From Bacteroidota bacterium (GTDB taxonomy: Bacteria; Bacteroidota; Bacteroidia; Chitinophagales; JADIYW01): a stretch of DNA of 64,000 bases. The position numbers and the translations under genes are program-made. Location of the stretch: positions 1 through 64,000 of the forward strand of contig CAUJCO010000006.1 in the NCBI GenBank assembly GCA_963169645.1. Reading direction: 5' to 3'. Below, one piece after another: positions 57,953-64,000 of this stretch (its first letter is position 1; each line of letters starts with the position of its first letter). The notes under the pieces were generated by a model, which was not told where the DNA came from, searched no databases, and saw only the letters and a list, made by a program, of their open reading frames with translations.

Positions 57953-57971
57953 CACTCGCTTTAAAAAGCAA

Positions 57972-58045
57972 GGTTCGGTAGTTCAGTTGGTTAGAATACG
58001 TGCCTGTCACGCACGGGGTCGCGGGTTCGAGTCCCGTCCGGACCG
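57972..58045 (+). tRNA. tRNA-Asp (anticodon GTC)
   Basis: The 74-base cloverleaf has acceptor stem GGTTCGG / CCGGACC with one wobble pair, and the anticodon stem-loop CGTGC-CTGTCAC-GCACG with GTC at 58006-58008. The T-loop is GCGGGTTCGAGTCCCGT. The 3' CCA is not encoded. A strong terminator follows. Confidence 0.97.
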
Positions 58046-58058
58046 CTCAATGTGAGCC

Positions 58059-58100
58059 AAACGTCTTGTAAATGAATAGTTTACAAGACGTTTTTCTTTT
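58059..58100 (+). terminator. tRNA-Asp terminator
   Basis: A perfect 14-bp stem AAACGTCTTGTAAA / TTTACAAGACGTTT with a 7-base loop is followed by TTCTTTTT. Confidence 0.9.
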
Positions 58101-58122
58101 TAGGTACAACATAGGTACAACA
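58101..58122. repeat. Tandem 11-bp direct repeat after tRNA-Asp
   Basis: TAGGTACAACA occurs twice back to back (58101-58111 and 58112-58122), directly after the tRNA terminator and just before the stop of the minus-strand nuclease gene. Tandem short repeats beside a tRNA can be arm-binding sites of a tyrosine integrase, but no integrase is in this window, so this is inference. Confidence 0.5.
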
Positions 58123-58125
58123 TTT

Positions 58126-58617
58126 TCAGAAGCTACTTACGATGTTATATAAACCCCTATTTTGCATACGAGCAATATGATTTAATTGTTGATATTTAGA
58201 TAACTGTGTGCTGTAAAATTTGCTGTATGGTTTTGCATATCCATCACTAATCAGTTTCTCATTTATGCATGTTCCATCACTCAAAAAAACATACGCTAAA
58301 GTTCTGCTGAATAGATCAATCTCATTTTTAATTTCTGTTACAAAAGTAATTTCAGAATCGATTTGCAAAAGTTGATGCAAATAATTTTTTGATTGATAAC
58401 CTAACTCAATTAATAATTGACCTGGTAAATGTAGTTCTCTTTCGTCTTGTATTAATTTTCTACATCGTTTTATTTCAGGTGCGTCAATACCTAATAATCT
58501 AATTTCTATTTCTTTTTTGTTGAAAATATTATAACAAAATAATCCATCTCCATCCACCACTTTAGAAACTTTGTAGTGAGTAAATACATTTATTGGTTCT
58601 TTTGCATCAATATACAT
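58126..58617 (-). CDS. Staphylococcal-nuclease-like (SNase) protein
   Basis: A 163-residue thermonuclease-family protein. The core VSKVVDGDGLFCYN, the catalytic segment EIRLLGIDAPEIK (Arg and Glu), and the second Arg in LFSRTLAYVFL match the SNase fold. GTCINEKLISDGYAKPYSK and ARMQNRGLY follow as usual. No signal peptide is visible, so it may act in the cytoplasm. It is the first gene after the tRNA, on the opposite strand. Confidence 0.85.
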   Translation of the reverse strand: MYIDAKEPINVFTHYKVSKVVDGDGLFCYNIFNKKEIEIRLLGIDAPEIKRCRKLIQDERELHLPGQLLIELGYQSKNYLHQLLQIDSEITFVTEIKNEIDLFSRTLAYVFLSDGTCINEKLISDGYAKPYSKFYSTQLSKYQQLNHIARMQNRGLYNIVSSF

Positions 58618-58710
58618 TACTATGCTTTTATAAATATTTGTACGTATCTAATTTATAAAATAATTTTACATTACAAAATTTATTTTTTAAACAATTAAAA
58701 ATTTATAATC

Positions 58711-59514
58711 ATGGCAAAACAAAAAGGACTCGTAAAATACACCGGAACATTAGGTGATGTACGACATTTTAAAATTAAAGGACAGCAAGGATACTTTGCT
58801 GGAATGGTTGGTGGTCCAACCGACACACAAGTAAAAACAGCACCTGAATTTAAACGAACACGTGAGAACATGAATGAGTTCGGCGGTTGTGCAAAAGCAG
58901 GTAAATCGGTTCGTGTGGCTTTATCTGAAGTATTAAACGGCATGACTGACCCACAAGCAACTGGTCGTTTAACTTCTATAATGAAAAAAATCAATTTAGA
59001 AGATGGCACAGAAGCTCGTGGTGTTCGTAAAGTTGAAATAAGTACACAAAGAACTTACTTGTACAATTTTGGATTTGATAAAAACGTTTCCTTCGCTGGT
59101 ATTGTTTATGTGCCTTACTCTGCTACGCATTCTGTAGATAGATTAACAGGAACGTTGACAACTGTTGCATCAAATCCAACTAATGCGCTGAATGCTCCAG
59201 CAGGTGCAACTCACTTTCGTTTTATAAACGCAATCGGTGTCATTTCTGATTTCGTGTATAACGATACAACTAAAACTTATGAGCCAAGTAATGCAGCATT
59301 AAATGAAATGAGTAACACTACTTATGGTGCATATATGCCTTTAAATGCTCCGTACGCAGGCGAAAATTTAGATGTTGAGTTGCCAGTAGGTACTGTTATG
59401 ACTGCGGATGTATCTGTGTTGCATTGTTTAGGTATTGAGTTCTTCCAAGAAGTAAACGGCAACTATTATAAGTTTTCTTCAGGCAACTGTTTAGTTATTG
59501 ATAACGTTTACTAA
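58711..59514 (+). CDS. Conserved Bacteroidota protein of unknown function
   Basis: The 267-residue protein begins MAKQKGLVKYTGTLGDVRHF, without signal peptide. Its first ~110 residues (EFKRTRENMNEFGGCAKAGK, SVRVALSEVLNGM) resemble a recurring family in Bacteroidota whose members share a basic start, a short glycine-rich strand pair and an RTRENMxEFG block. The second half is a beta-rich domain (TTYGAYMPLNAPYAGENLDV). No function is known to me. It is followed after one base by a tiny basic gene, indicating a shared transcript with it. Confidence 0.8.
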   Translation: MAKQKGLVKYTGTLGDVRHFKIKGQQGYFAGMVGGPTDTQVKTAPEFKRTRENMNEFGGCAKAGKSVRVALSEVLNGMTDPQATGRLTSIMKKINLEDGTEARGVRKVEISTQRTYLYNFGFDKNVSFAGIVYVPYSATHSVDRLTGTLTTVASNPTNALNAPAGATHFRFINAIGVISDFVYNDTTKTYEPSNAALNEMSNTTYGAYMPLNAPYAGENLDVELPVGTVMTADVSVLHCLGIEFFQEVNGNYYKFSSGNCLVIDNVY

Positions 59515-59515
59515 A

Positions 59516-59662
59516 ATGAAAGTATCAACAACCATATTTAGACGTGCAAAAAGAGATGGACGAAATCCATCTACAGGAGCAAGAACAAAATCATCAGAAG
59601 AAAGAAAAAAAGAAGCTAAGAGCAAAAGACAAAAGATGAAAAATGAAAGTCCTAGTGATTAA
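59516..59662 (+). CDS. 48-residue basic protein with HU-arm-like motif
   Basis: The ATG is 2 bases after the stop of the preceding gene. The protein reads MKVSTTIFRRAKRDGRNPST, then GARTKSSEERKKEAKSKRQK, and ends MKNESPSD. RAKRDGRNPSTGA resembles the GRNPxTG segment of HU/IHF proteins, the arm whose proline inserts into DNA. The rest is a Lys/Arg/Glu-rich helix. No HU body domain is present. Small size lowers confidence, but the motif recurs in the next gene. Confidence 0.6.
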   Translation: MKVSTTIFRRAKRDGRNPSTGARTKSSEERKKEAKSKRQKMKNESPSD

Positions 59663-59771
59663 TCATATTGCAAGACTAAGACGTGCTAAACGGAAAGGTC
59701 GTAATCCGTCAACAGGTGCAAAAATGAGCAGAGCCAAAAGAGCTGGTCGAAATCCCGCTACTGGTGCTTAG
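59643..59771 (+). CDS. 42-residue basic protein with two HU-arm-like motifs
   Basis: This overlaps the previous small gene by 20 bases in another frame. It reads MKVLVINHIARLRRAKRKGR, then NPSTGAKMSRAKRAGRNPAT, and ends GA. RAKRxGRNPxTGA occurs twice within 35 residues. The family likeness to the previous small protein indicates duplication. A strong terminator follows 23 bases later. Translation is unproven. Confidence 0.55.
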   Translation: MKVLVINHIARLRRAKRKGRNPSTGAKMSRAKRAGRNPATGA

Positions 59772-59793
59772 TTAAGTTTTATCCAAAGTATTG

Positions 59794-59828
59794 AATCCTG
59801 CAAGTAAATGCAGGATTTTTTATTTTTT
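59794..59828 (+). terminator. Terminator after the small basic genes
   Basis: A perfect 9-bp stem AATCCTGCA / TGCAGGATT with a 6-base loop is followed by a T-rich tail. It closes the transcript carrying the 267-residue protein and both small genes. Confidence 0.9.
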
Positions 59829-60600
59829 TATCAATTTAATATACATAGTCGGTATTAGGTGCAAATATGTATGACTTATGTACGGCTTATGTATAACTTA
59901 CCTATGCTTAAAACAAAGCAACACCCACACACAAAACCAAAAGAAAACAAGAAAAAAAAGGACAAAAAAAAGAAAAAAGAAAGCCTTTTGCTCAAGTGGT
60001 GCAGCTTGGGATGTCAAGGTTTTTGGGAAAAAAATACTACCTCTTTTATCCATTAAGAATAAACTACAGATAAAAAGAGTGTGGAGATTTTTTTTACAAA
60101 ATGCATTTTAACCTTGCAGCCCAAAAGCGTTGGCTTTAGTAAGCCACTTATCTTTGCTTTATTTTTTATTTTTTGGGATATGTGGTGTGGTTCAACACAA
60201 CATAATAATTTGTAGGTTTATTTTTAGTGTATGGACAAATAGAATAGATAGACTAATTAGACTATGTTGACTTTTGCCAGATGCCTGTGGTTTGCACTAT
60301 GGGGCAAGGGTGAGAATGCATGGAATTGTAATATGGTTTTATTTATGACAAAAGATTAATGGAATGCAGGCGCACGCTTGCTTTACGTGGTGAGGTGGCT
60401 GATGGAATGAAGATGCGATGGAGTGTAGGGATCGGGAGCGGATGAAAGTAGCGAACGCCCGGAACGGAATGCATTGGAATGGAAGAAGCTACCGCAAGCA
60501 CTTTTGGTTTCCTTTTTGCAGAATGATGAGGTTATGTACTAACGGGCAAGTGTGTGACCGAATGGAATGAACAAAATAACAGGATGCATGGAGTGGATTG

Positions 60601-60676
60601 TGCAGATGCATTGAAGGGTTTGCTATTTTTTGTATCTTTTTAAAAACAAAAAATATAGTGTAGGTATGCATCTGCA
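60601..60676. repeat. Long hairpin 1
   Basis: TGCAGATGCAT at 60601-60611 pairs perfectly with ATGCATCTGCA at 60666-60676. An inner pairing CTATTTTTTGT with ACAAAAAATATAG extends it. Confidence 0.7.
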
Positions 60677-60879
60677 AATACACGCAATGCAATAGCATAG
60701 CTTTTGTGAAATGGAATGAAGGAACACTCTTGCTTATGGTGCTAAGGTGGCTGATGGAATGGAGCTTTAGCGGAATGGAATAAGCGACCGCAAGGCACGC
60801 CAAAATGTAGGCTTTTAGCATTTATAAAAAACACCATTATAAAACTACATAATTTTTATAAATGATGCTGTGGTTTTGG

Positions 60880-60984
60880 CTACTTAACATAGTGTGCTTA
60901 TGTGACAGCCATTATCCGGCATGAAATGAGCGTAGGCATGGCTGTGCGTAGCGTACACATAAGACCACATTATGTTTAAGTAGC
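60880..60984. repeat. Long imperfect hairpin 2
   Basis: GCTACTTAACATAGTGTG... at 60880 onward pairs imperfectly with ...CATTATGTTTAAGTAGC ending at 60984, about 26-29 bases per arm. A nested ACAGCCAT / ATGGCTGT pair lies at 60905-60912 and 60938-60945. Confidence 0.7.
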
Positions 60985-60990
60985 TTCAGA

Positions 60991-61137
60991 CCATTTTTAT
61001 TGGCGTGATTTTTTGTTTGTTGTATAGCATGGCTTATTTATTTTTATTGCACACAATGACACAAAGCACGCAATCAATGCAATAATAAATGAATGTGCCA
61101 TATAGCGTAGGTACAAAAAGCATGACAATAAAAATGG
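60991..61137. repeat. Long hairpin 3
   Basis: CCATTTTTATTG at 60991-61002 pairs perfectly with CAATAAAAATGG at 61126-61137. Between them a second imperfect pairing is visible (TATAGCATGGC...TTTATTGCA with TGCAATAATAAATG...GCCATATA). Confidence 0.7.
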
Positions 61138-61163
61138 CTGCAACACCACAGATGCAGTAAAGG

Positions 61164-61197
61164 GTAGGCTTTAGCGTGGTATACTGCATAAGCCTAC
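61164..61197. repeat. Short hairpin 4
   Basis: GTAGGCTT at 61164-61171 pairs perfectly with AAGCCTAC at 61190-61197, just before the stop of the minus-strand gene. It could terminate that transcript, though no T-run follows. Confidence 0.55.
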
Positions 61198-61208
61198 ATT
61201 TAGCATGG

Positions 61209-62561
61209 CTATTTTATTGCAAAACCTTCAAAAACAATTAACACTTTTGGTTCTGAAAATTCAGGTTTATTTATTGATAATTTTAGTTTATTATCAATTA
61301 TCTCATAGTAATTTACATTTTTCAACTGCTCAAATAATAGTTCAGTACTTGAGTCACACTTTTTAAAAGAGATGGTGCGAGATTCATAAATGAATTTATT
61401 TTTCTGATAAGACCTTAGCTTGTCGTCATAACTTCCACATGGAGTTTTAATGTTAATTTTATCAAGTGAAATATCTGTGGTAATTGAATACGATGTGCCT
61501 GTCAAATCATTTATTGGTATTAGTGAATCCGTTTGAAATAGATACCTCAAACGCCATATAGCACTATCAAGCGAGGTTGCATTAAAAACCGGATAATAAT
61601 TTGTAGCCGTTGCATCTATTATTTCTTCTACTTCATAAACTGGTTCTGCTGTTATCTTACTATTTTCTATTTTTTCTTCTGTTAATATTTTATTTATTAT
61701 GTGCGGTGGAATAGCAGGATATTGTTTTATTTCAGGTTTGCTTACACTTGTTGGCGTCTCACTAAGTACATTCAATAATATAAAATCATTACCTTCTTTT
61801 ATTACTTCTAATATATAGGTTGCGCCTTCATAAAATGTAAATCTGTAAATATTATTGTAAAACCTTCTAAAGTTATTTTCACCTAATAATTTTATACTAA
61901 TGCTACCGTCATCTTCAATCCACTGATCTATAAATAAAATAGTATTATTTGTTTGAATTACTTTTCCGTTTGGTAATTCATAAACGTATAGTTCTTTGCC
62001 ATTATTTACTGGGTTATTAACAGATGTATTATTTACTATAACCGGAGCTGGTTTTATCTGCTTATATAATACAAAACGTTCTACTTCTATCTTATATTGA
62101 GGGTGTATATATGTTTCAACTCTTACCTGTAATTTATATTCAGTATTTGGTAATAATTGAATGCCAACAATAGCTGTATCACCAAGAGATTCAACTTCTG
62201 TACTTCCAGTATATTGAAAATTAATTTTCGTATTATCTTCAAAAGGGAAAATGGTAATTTCTTTTACTCCTTGAGGCAAAATTGTTCGAGGTGCTTGAGT
62301 TACTGAAGGTATTTTAACAGTTGTAGTATTTGATTTTACTGGATTTGGTTGGCTTTTGGGTTCTTTAACTGGTTGTTGTGGTTGAATAATTGGTTGTTGT
62401 TTAATTACTTTTGCTTCTTTTTCTTTTGTAATATCAAGAGGTGGCTGTGCCAAAGAGTTTAATGTAAATAATAAAAGAATACATATTGCATATCGATGAA
62501 ACAATATAATTCGATTATTGATTTTTGTAGATAAAAGAATATTTAGTGTAGTATTATTCAT
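61209..62561 (-). CDS. Secreted protein with a DUF4377-like region and META-like C-terminus
   Basis: The 450-residue protein has a signal peptide (RYAICILLLFTLNSLAQ), then a Pro/Gln/Lys-rich linker (QQPIIQPQQPVKEPKSQPNP). Two beta domains follow with repeated TxYxLxV patterns (LLPNTEYKLQVRVETYIHPQ; TFYEGATYILEVIKEGNDFI), similar to DUF4377. The last ~120 residues (SAIWRLRYLFQTDSLIPIND; KINIKTPCGSYDDKL; RTISFKKCDSSTELLFEQL) resemble a META/HslJ domain. It is probably periplasmic or cell-surface. Function unknown. Confidence 0.7.
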   Translation of the reverse strand: MNNTTLNILLSTKINNRIILFHRYAICILLLFTLNSLAQPPLDITKEKEAKVIKQQPIIQPQQPVKEPKSQPNPVKSNTTTVKIPSVTQAPRTILPQGVKEITIFPFEDNTKINFQYTGSTEVESLGDTAIVGIQLLPNTEYKLQVRVETYIHPQYKIEVERFVLYKQIKPAPVIVNNTSVNNPVNNGKELYVYELPNGKVIQTNNTILFIDQWIEDDGSISIKLLGENNFRRFYNNIYRFTFYEGATYILEVIKEGNDFILLNVLSETPTSVSKPEIKQYPAIPPHIINKILTEEKIENSKITAEPVYEVEEIIDATATNYYPVFNATSLDSAIWRLRYLFQTDSLIPINDLTGTSYSITTDISLDKINIKTPCGSYDDKLRSYQKNKFIYESRTISFKKCDSSTELLFEQLKNVNYYEIIDNKLKLSINKPEFSEPKVLIVFEGFAIK

Positions 62562-62591
62562 AATTACTTTCTATTTTGATATTATATTTCC

Positions 62592-62984
62592 TTATTTTTT
62601 TTGGTATCTGGCATCTGAAGTTGCATTTACATTATCTAAAACATACCGATAGGTTGTTATTTGTTCTGATTTAATTTCAGAATATATTCTTACCTGTAAC
62701 GTATAAGTATTACCCTTTGTGTAAATAAAACCCTCAATATTTCCTTCAAAAACTTCATATTCTCGTAAGTCTCTTTTTTTTACAAAAAGACATTCTCCGG
62801 ATGGGCAAGTCTTTGTTTCTAAACTAATACGCCATAATTCTACGTAATAATCTTGTTTTTTAGTATCAGTTTTTTTAACTGGCTTCTTTTTATTAGAAGA
62901 TGGTGAAGAAGTTTCTTTCTTTTTAATTGAAGATTCTTGTTTAATATTTTTAACAGGTGGTTGTGACCATAATAGTAATGGCAC
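62592..62984 (-). CDS. DUF4377-like secreted protein, start disrupted
   Basis: From the first in-frame GTG this gives 130 residues. The core CPSGECLFVKKRDLREYEVF followed by EGNIEGFIYTKGNTYTLQVR matches the DUF4377 pattern. Upstream, the frame is open to 63017 and encodes a good signal peptide (LSRILFLFTFIVPLLLWSQ), preceded by ATG at 63021-63023 and then TAA. AAA at codon 2 would give a normal start, so the natural gene seems to be 62592-63023 with a nonsense change at codon 2. A Lys/Ser-rich linker separates the signal peptide from the domain. Confidence 0.65.
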   Translation of the reverse strand: MPLLLWSQPPVKNIKQESSIKKKETSSPSSNKKKPVKKTDTKKQDYYVELWRISLETKTCPSGECLFVKKRDLREYEVFEGNIEGFIYTKGNTYTLQVRIYSEIKSEQITTYRYVLDNVNATSDARYQKK

Positions 62985-63031
62985 AATAAATGTAAATAAG
63001 AATAATATTCTCGATAGTTACATATTCTCTT

Positions 63032-63553
63032 TTATTTTGACACTACAGTTTCCTGAACATTAAGCGGAACATAGGTAAATTCTACATTTTTCACTAAATT
63101 GTTTTTAGAACTAATCGAAATATAATCACCTTGCGGTATTTCCTTAGTATCATCTTCACCGACCTTGTAAGATGCCCAAGGACAATCGGGACAAGTTTTT
63201 AGCTGAATTTCTTCTCCTTTTGTATTGATAAATATTTTACAATCTTTTAAAGGTCTGAATGCATACTCATTGGCTTCATTATATACTATAGGATTATTAT
63301 ACACAATATGCTGAGTGGTTATTGATACCAAACCTTGTTCATTATATTTCATTCCTAAAAAATAAGTGGGTTCATTTTTGTTTCCATCGTTCAATTTTAA
63401 TGCCACATTATAAACTATACAGTCATCTATTTCAGATTTTCCAATTATCCTACAATCTGGAATTTGAGTAGATTGAATGGGTGTTTCCCAATAAAATAGT
63501 TTCTTGTCTATTAAATCTGCTTTTAGCTGCTCAGGCTTTAAATCAGATTGCAA
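63032..63553 (-). CDS. 5'-truncated protein of unknown function
   Basis: The 173-residue reading frame begins at TTG (QSDLKPEQLKADLIDKKLFY). The frame is open only six codons further upstream, then TGA, and has no signal peptide or ATG. The content (VALKLNDGNKNEPTYFLGMK; EIQLKTCPDCPWASYKVGED) looks like real protein but matches no family I recognise. Beyond its start the DNA belongs to the oppositely oriented transpeptidase fragment, so its own 5' end appears to be missing. Confidence 0.55.
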   Translation of the reverse strand: MQSDLKPEQLKADLIDKKLFYWETPIQSTQIPDCRIIGKSEIDDCIVYNVALKLNDGNKNEPTYFLGMKYNEQGLVSITTQHIVYNNPIVYNEANEYAFRPLKDCKIFINTKGEEIQLKTCPDCPWASYKVGEDDTKEIPQGDYISISSKNNLVKNVEFTYVPLNVQETVVSK

Positions 63554-63984
63554 AGAAGAAACATGATTTCAAAGATGATTCTTTAGGTGAAATTCCAGGT
63601 GCTTATGGTCCTTATTTTATACGCTTAGATGTACCGGGACAAAAAGGCATAGGTATTCATGGTACACATGATAATAATTCATTAGGTACGCGCGCATCGG
63701 AAGGATGCATTCGTTTAAAAAATGAAGATTTAGAAGCATTGGTAAAAAGAATAAATACCACAAGTATTGTTATTATCACTCCAGGACAACAAGACGTAAA
63801 TGTAAACAACGATACAATAAAAATAAAAGAAGTTAAAAAAGAAACCATTGTAAGAAAAGATGCCTCAGTCAAGGTTAAGTCAAACACTACTGAAAAGAAT
63901 AAACAGAATACAATGTCTGTAAATGGTATTAATACACTAATTCCAAAAAATATTAAACCCAAACAAACGCCTAAATCAAAATAG
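63545..63984 (+). pseudogene. 5'-truncated L,D-transpeptidase (YkuD domain)
   Basis: From about 63559 the plus strand encodes HDFKDDSLGEIPGAYGPYFI, then KGIGIHGTHDNNSLGTRASE and GCIRLKNEDLEALVKRI. This is the catalytic half of a YkuD transpeptidase: HGTH and S-EGCIR contain the active histidine and cysteine. The first part of the domain, signal peptide and any LysM modules are absent; upstream DNA instead encodes the minus-strand gene 63032-63553. A Lys-rich tail follows to the stop at 63984. An ATG at 63481 is in frame but gives no family match. Confidence 0.65.
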
Positions 63985-64000
63985 AATGACTATTTGGAGA

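Larger units (their letters stand above)
59829..61208. other. Gene-free region rich in inverted repeats
   Basis: About 1.38 kb without a supported gene. 59930-60000 is A-rich with long purine runs. From 60350 onward the plus strand is G-rich with repeated GGAATG words, unlike the genes around it. Features: a 16-bp exact direct repeat GGTGGCTGATGGAATG at 60394-60409 and 60746-60761, each followed by a shared GGAATGGAA.AAGC.ACCGCAAG block (60476-60498 and 60772-60794); four consecutive long hairpins at 60601-60676, 60880-60984, 60991-61137 and 61164-61197. This could be a structured RNA or the control/terminal region of a mobile element. Confidence 0.6.

Noticed and set aside
59859-60111. Two short overlapping plus-strand frames with Lys-rich stretches
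   Set aside because: The Lys run comes from a poly-A/purine-rich tract; no conserved motif and no gene-like start context.
60489-60821. Minus-strand 110-codon frame in the gene-free region
   Set aside because: It spans two hairpins and a direct repeat, has no recognisable domain or promoter, and its composition reflects the repeats.
63481-63560. ATG at 63481 as the true start of the transpeptidase gene
   Set aside because: The residues before HDFKDD match no transpeptidase sequence and lie antisense to the coherent minus-strand frame.
58046-64000. Second copy of the tRNA-Asp 3' end as an attachment site
   Set aside because: I looked for GGGTTCGAGTCCCG and related pieces downstream and saw none inside the window.

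Overview
The window looks like a Bacteroidota chromosome (AT-rich, exact family not determined). Evidence: secreted proteins ending in type IX secretion (T9SS) sorting domains of both the gliding-motility-associated and the Por-type class, promoters matching the Bacteroidota TAnnTTTG -7 element, an alternative complex III (act) operon feeding an aa3-type oxidase, an M43 cytophagalysin-like protease, an M61 peptidase and a LytS/LytTR-type two-component pair. About 50 protein genes and one tRNA are supported. No rRNA, CRISPR array or transposase is visible.

Layout. 0.4-2.5 kb: groES-groEL with a strong terminator. 2.6-8.0 kb: two tandem paralogous giant secreted proteins with five Ig-like repeats each. 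8.0-8.8 kb: a tandem array of short palindromic elements. 8.8-11.6 kb (minus): one T9SS cargo gene broken by a frameshift at a four-base homopolymer. 11.6-11.9 kb: a second palindrome array. 12.0-15.8 kb (minus): dnaK, rsmG and a lipoprotein. 16.1-31.8 kb (plus): a long respiratory cluster, actABCDEF, then coxB, coxA, ctaB, two subunit III genes, subunit IV, SCO1, DUF420 and a small Cys-pair membrane protein. It passes electrons from menaquinol through alternative complex III to cytochrome aa3 and includes heme and copper assembly factors. 31.8-57.9 kb: ordinary housekeeping and envelope genes (aroA, M61 peptidase, rocD, rsmI, an inositol monophosphatase, a cytophagalysin-like lipoprotein, 3-hydroxyacyl-CoA dehydrogenase, a TPR protein, aroE, proline dehydrogenase, a secreted PHP-type protein, dapA, a sensor kinase and its probable LytTR regulator). 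The kinase and regulator are separated by two small opposite-strand genes and a MITE-like element.

57.97 kb: tRNA-Asp(GTC), followed by a terminator and a tandem 11-bp repeat. Everything beyond it (58.1-64.0 kb) looks accessory: a staphylococcal-nuclease-type protein; a conserved 267-aa protein of unknown function; two tiny basic overlapping proteins whose only recognisable feature is a motif resembling the DNA-intercalating arm of HU; 1.4 kb of gene-free DNA packed with long inverted repeats; a minus-strand group of DUF4377/META-like envelope proteins showing decay (a stop at codon 2 in one, a missing 5' end in another); and a 5'-truncated L,D-transpeptidase. The strongest leads for something undescribed are the HU-arm microproteins with their neighbour, and the structured gene-free region.
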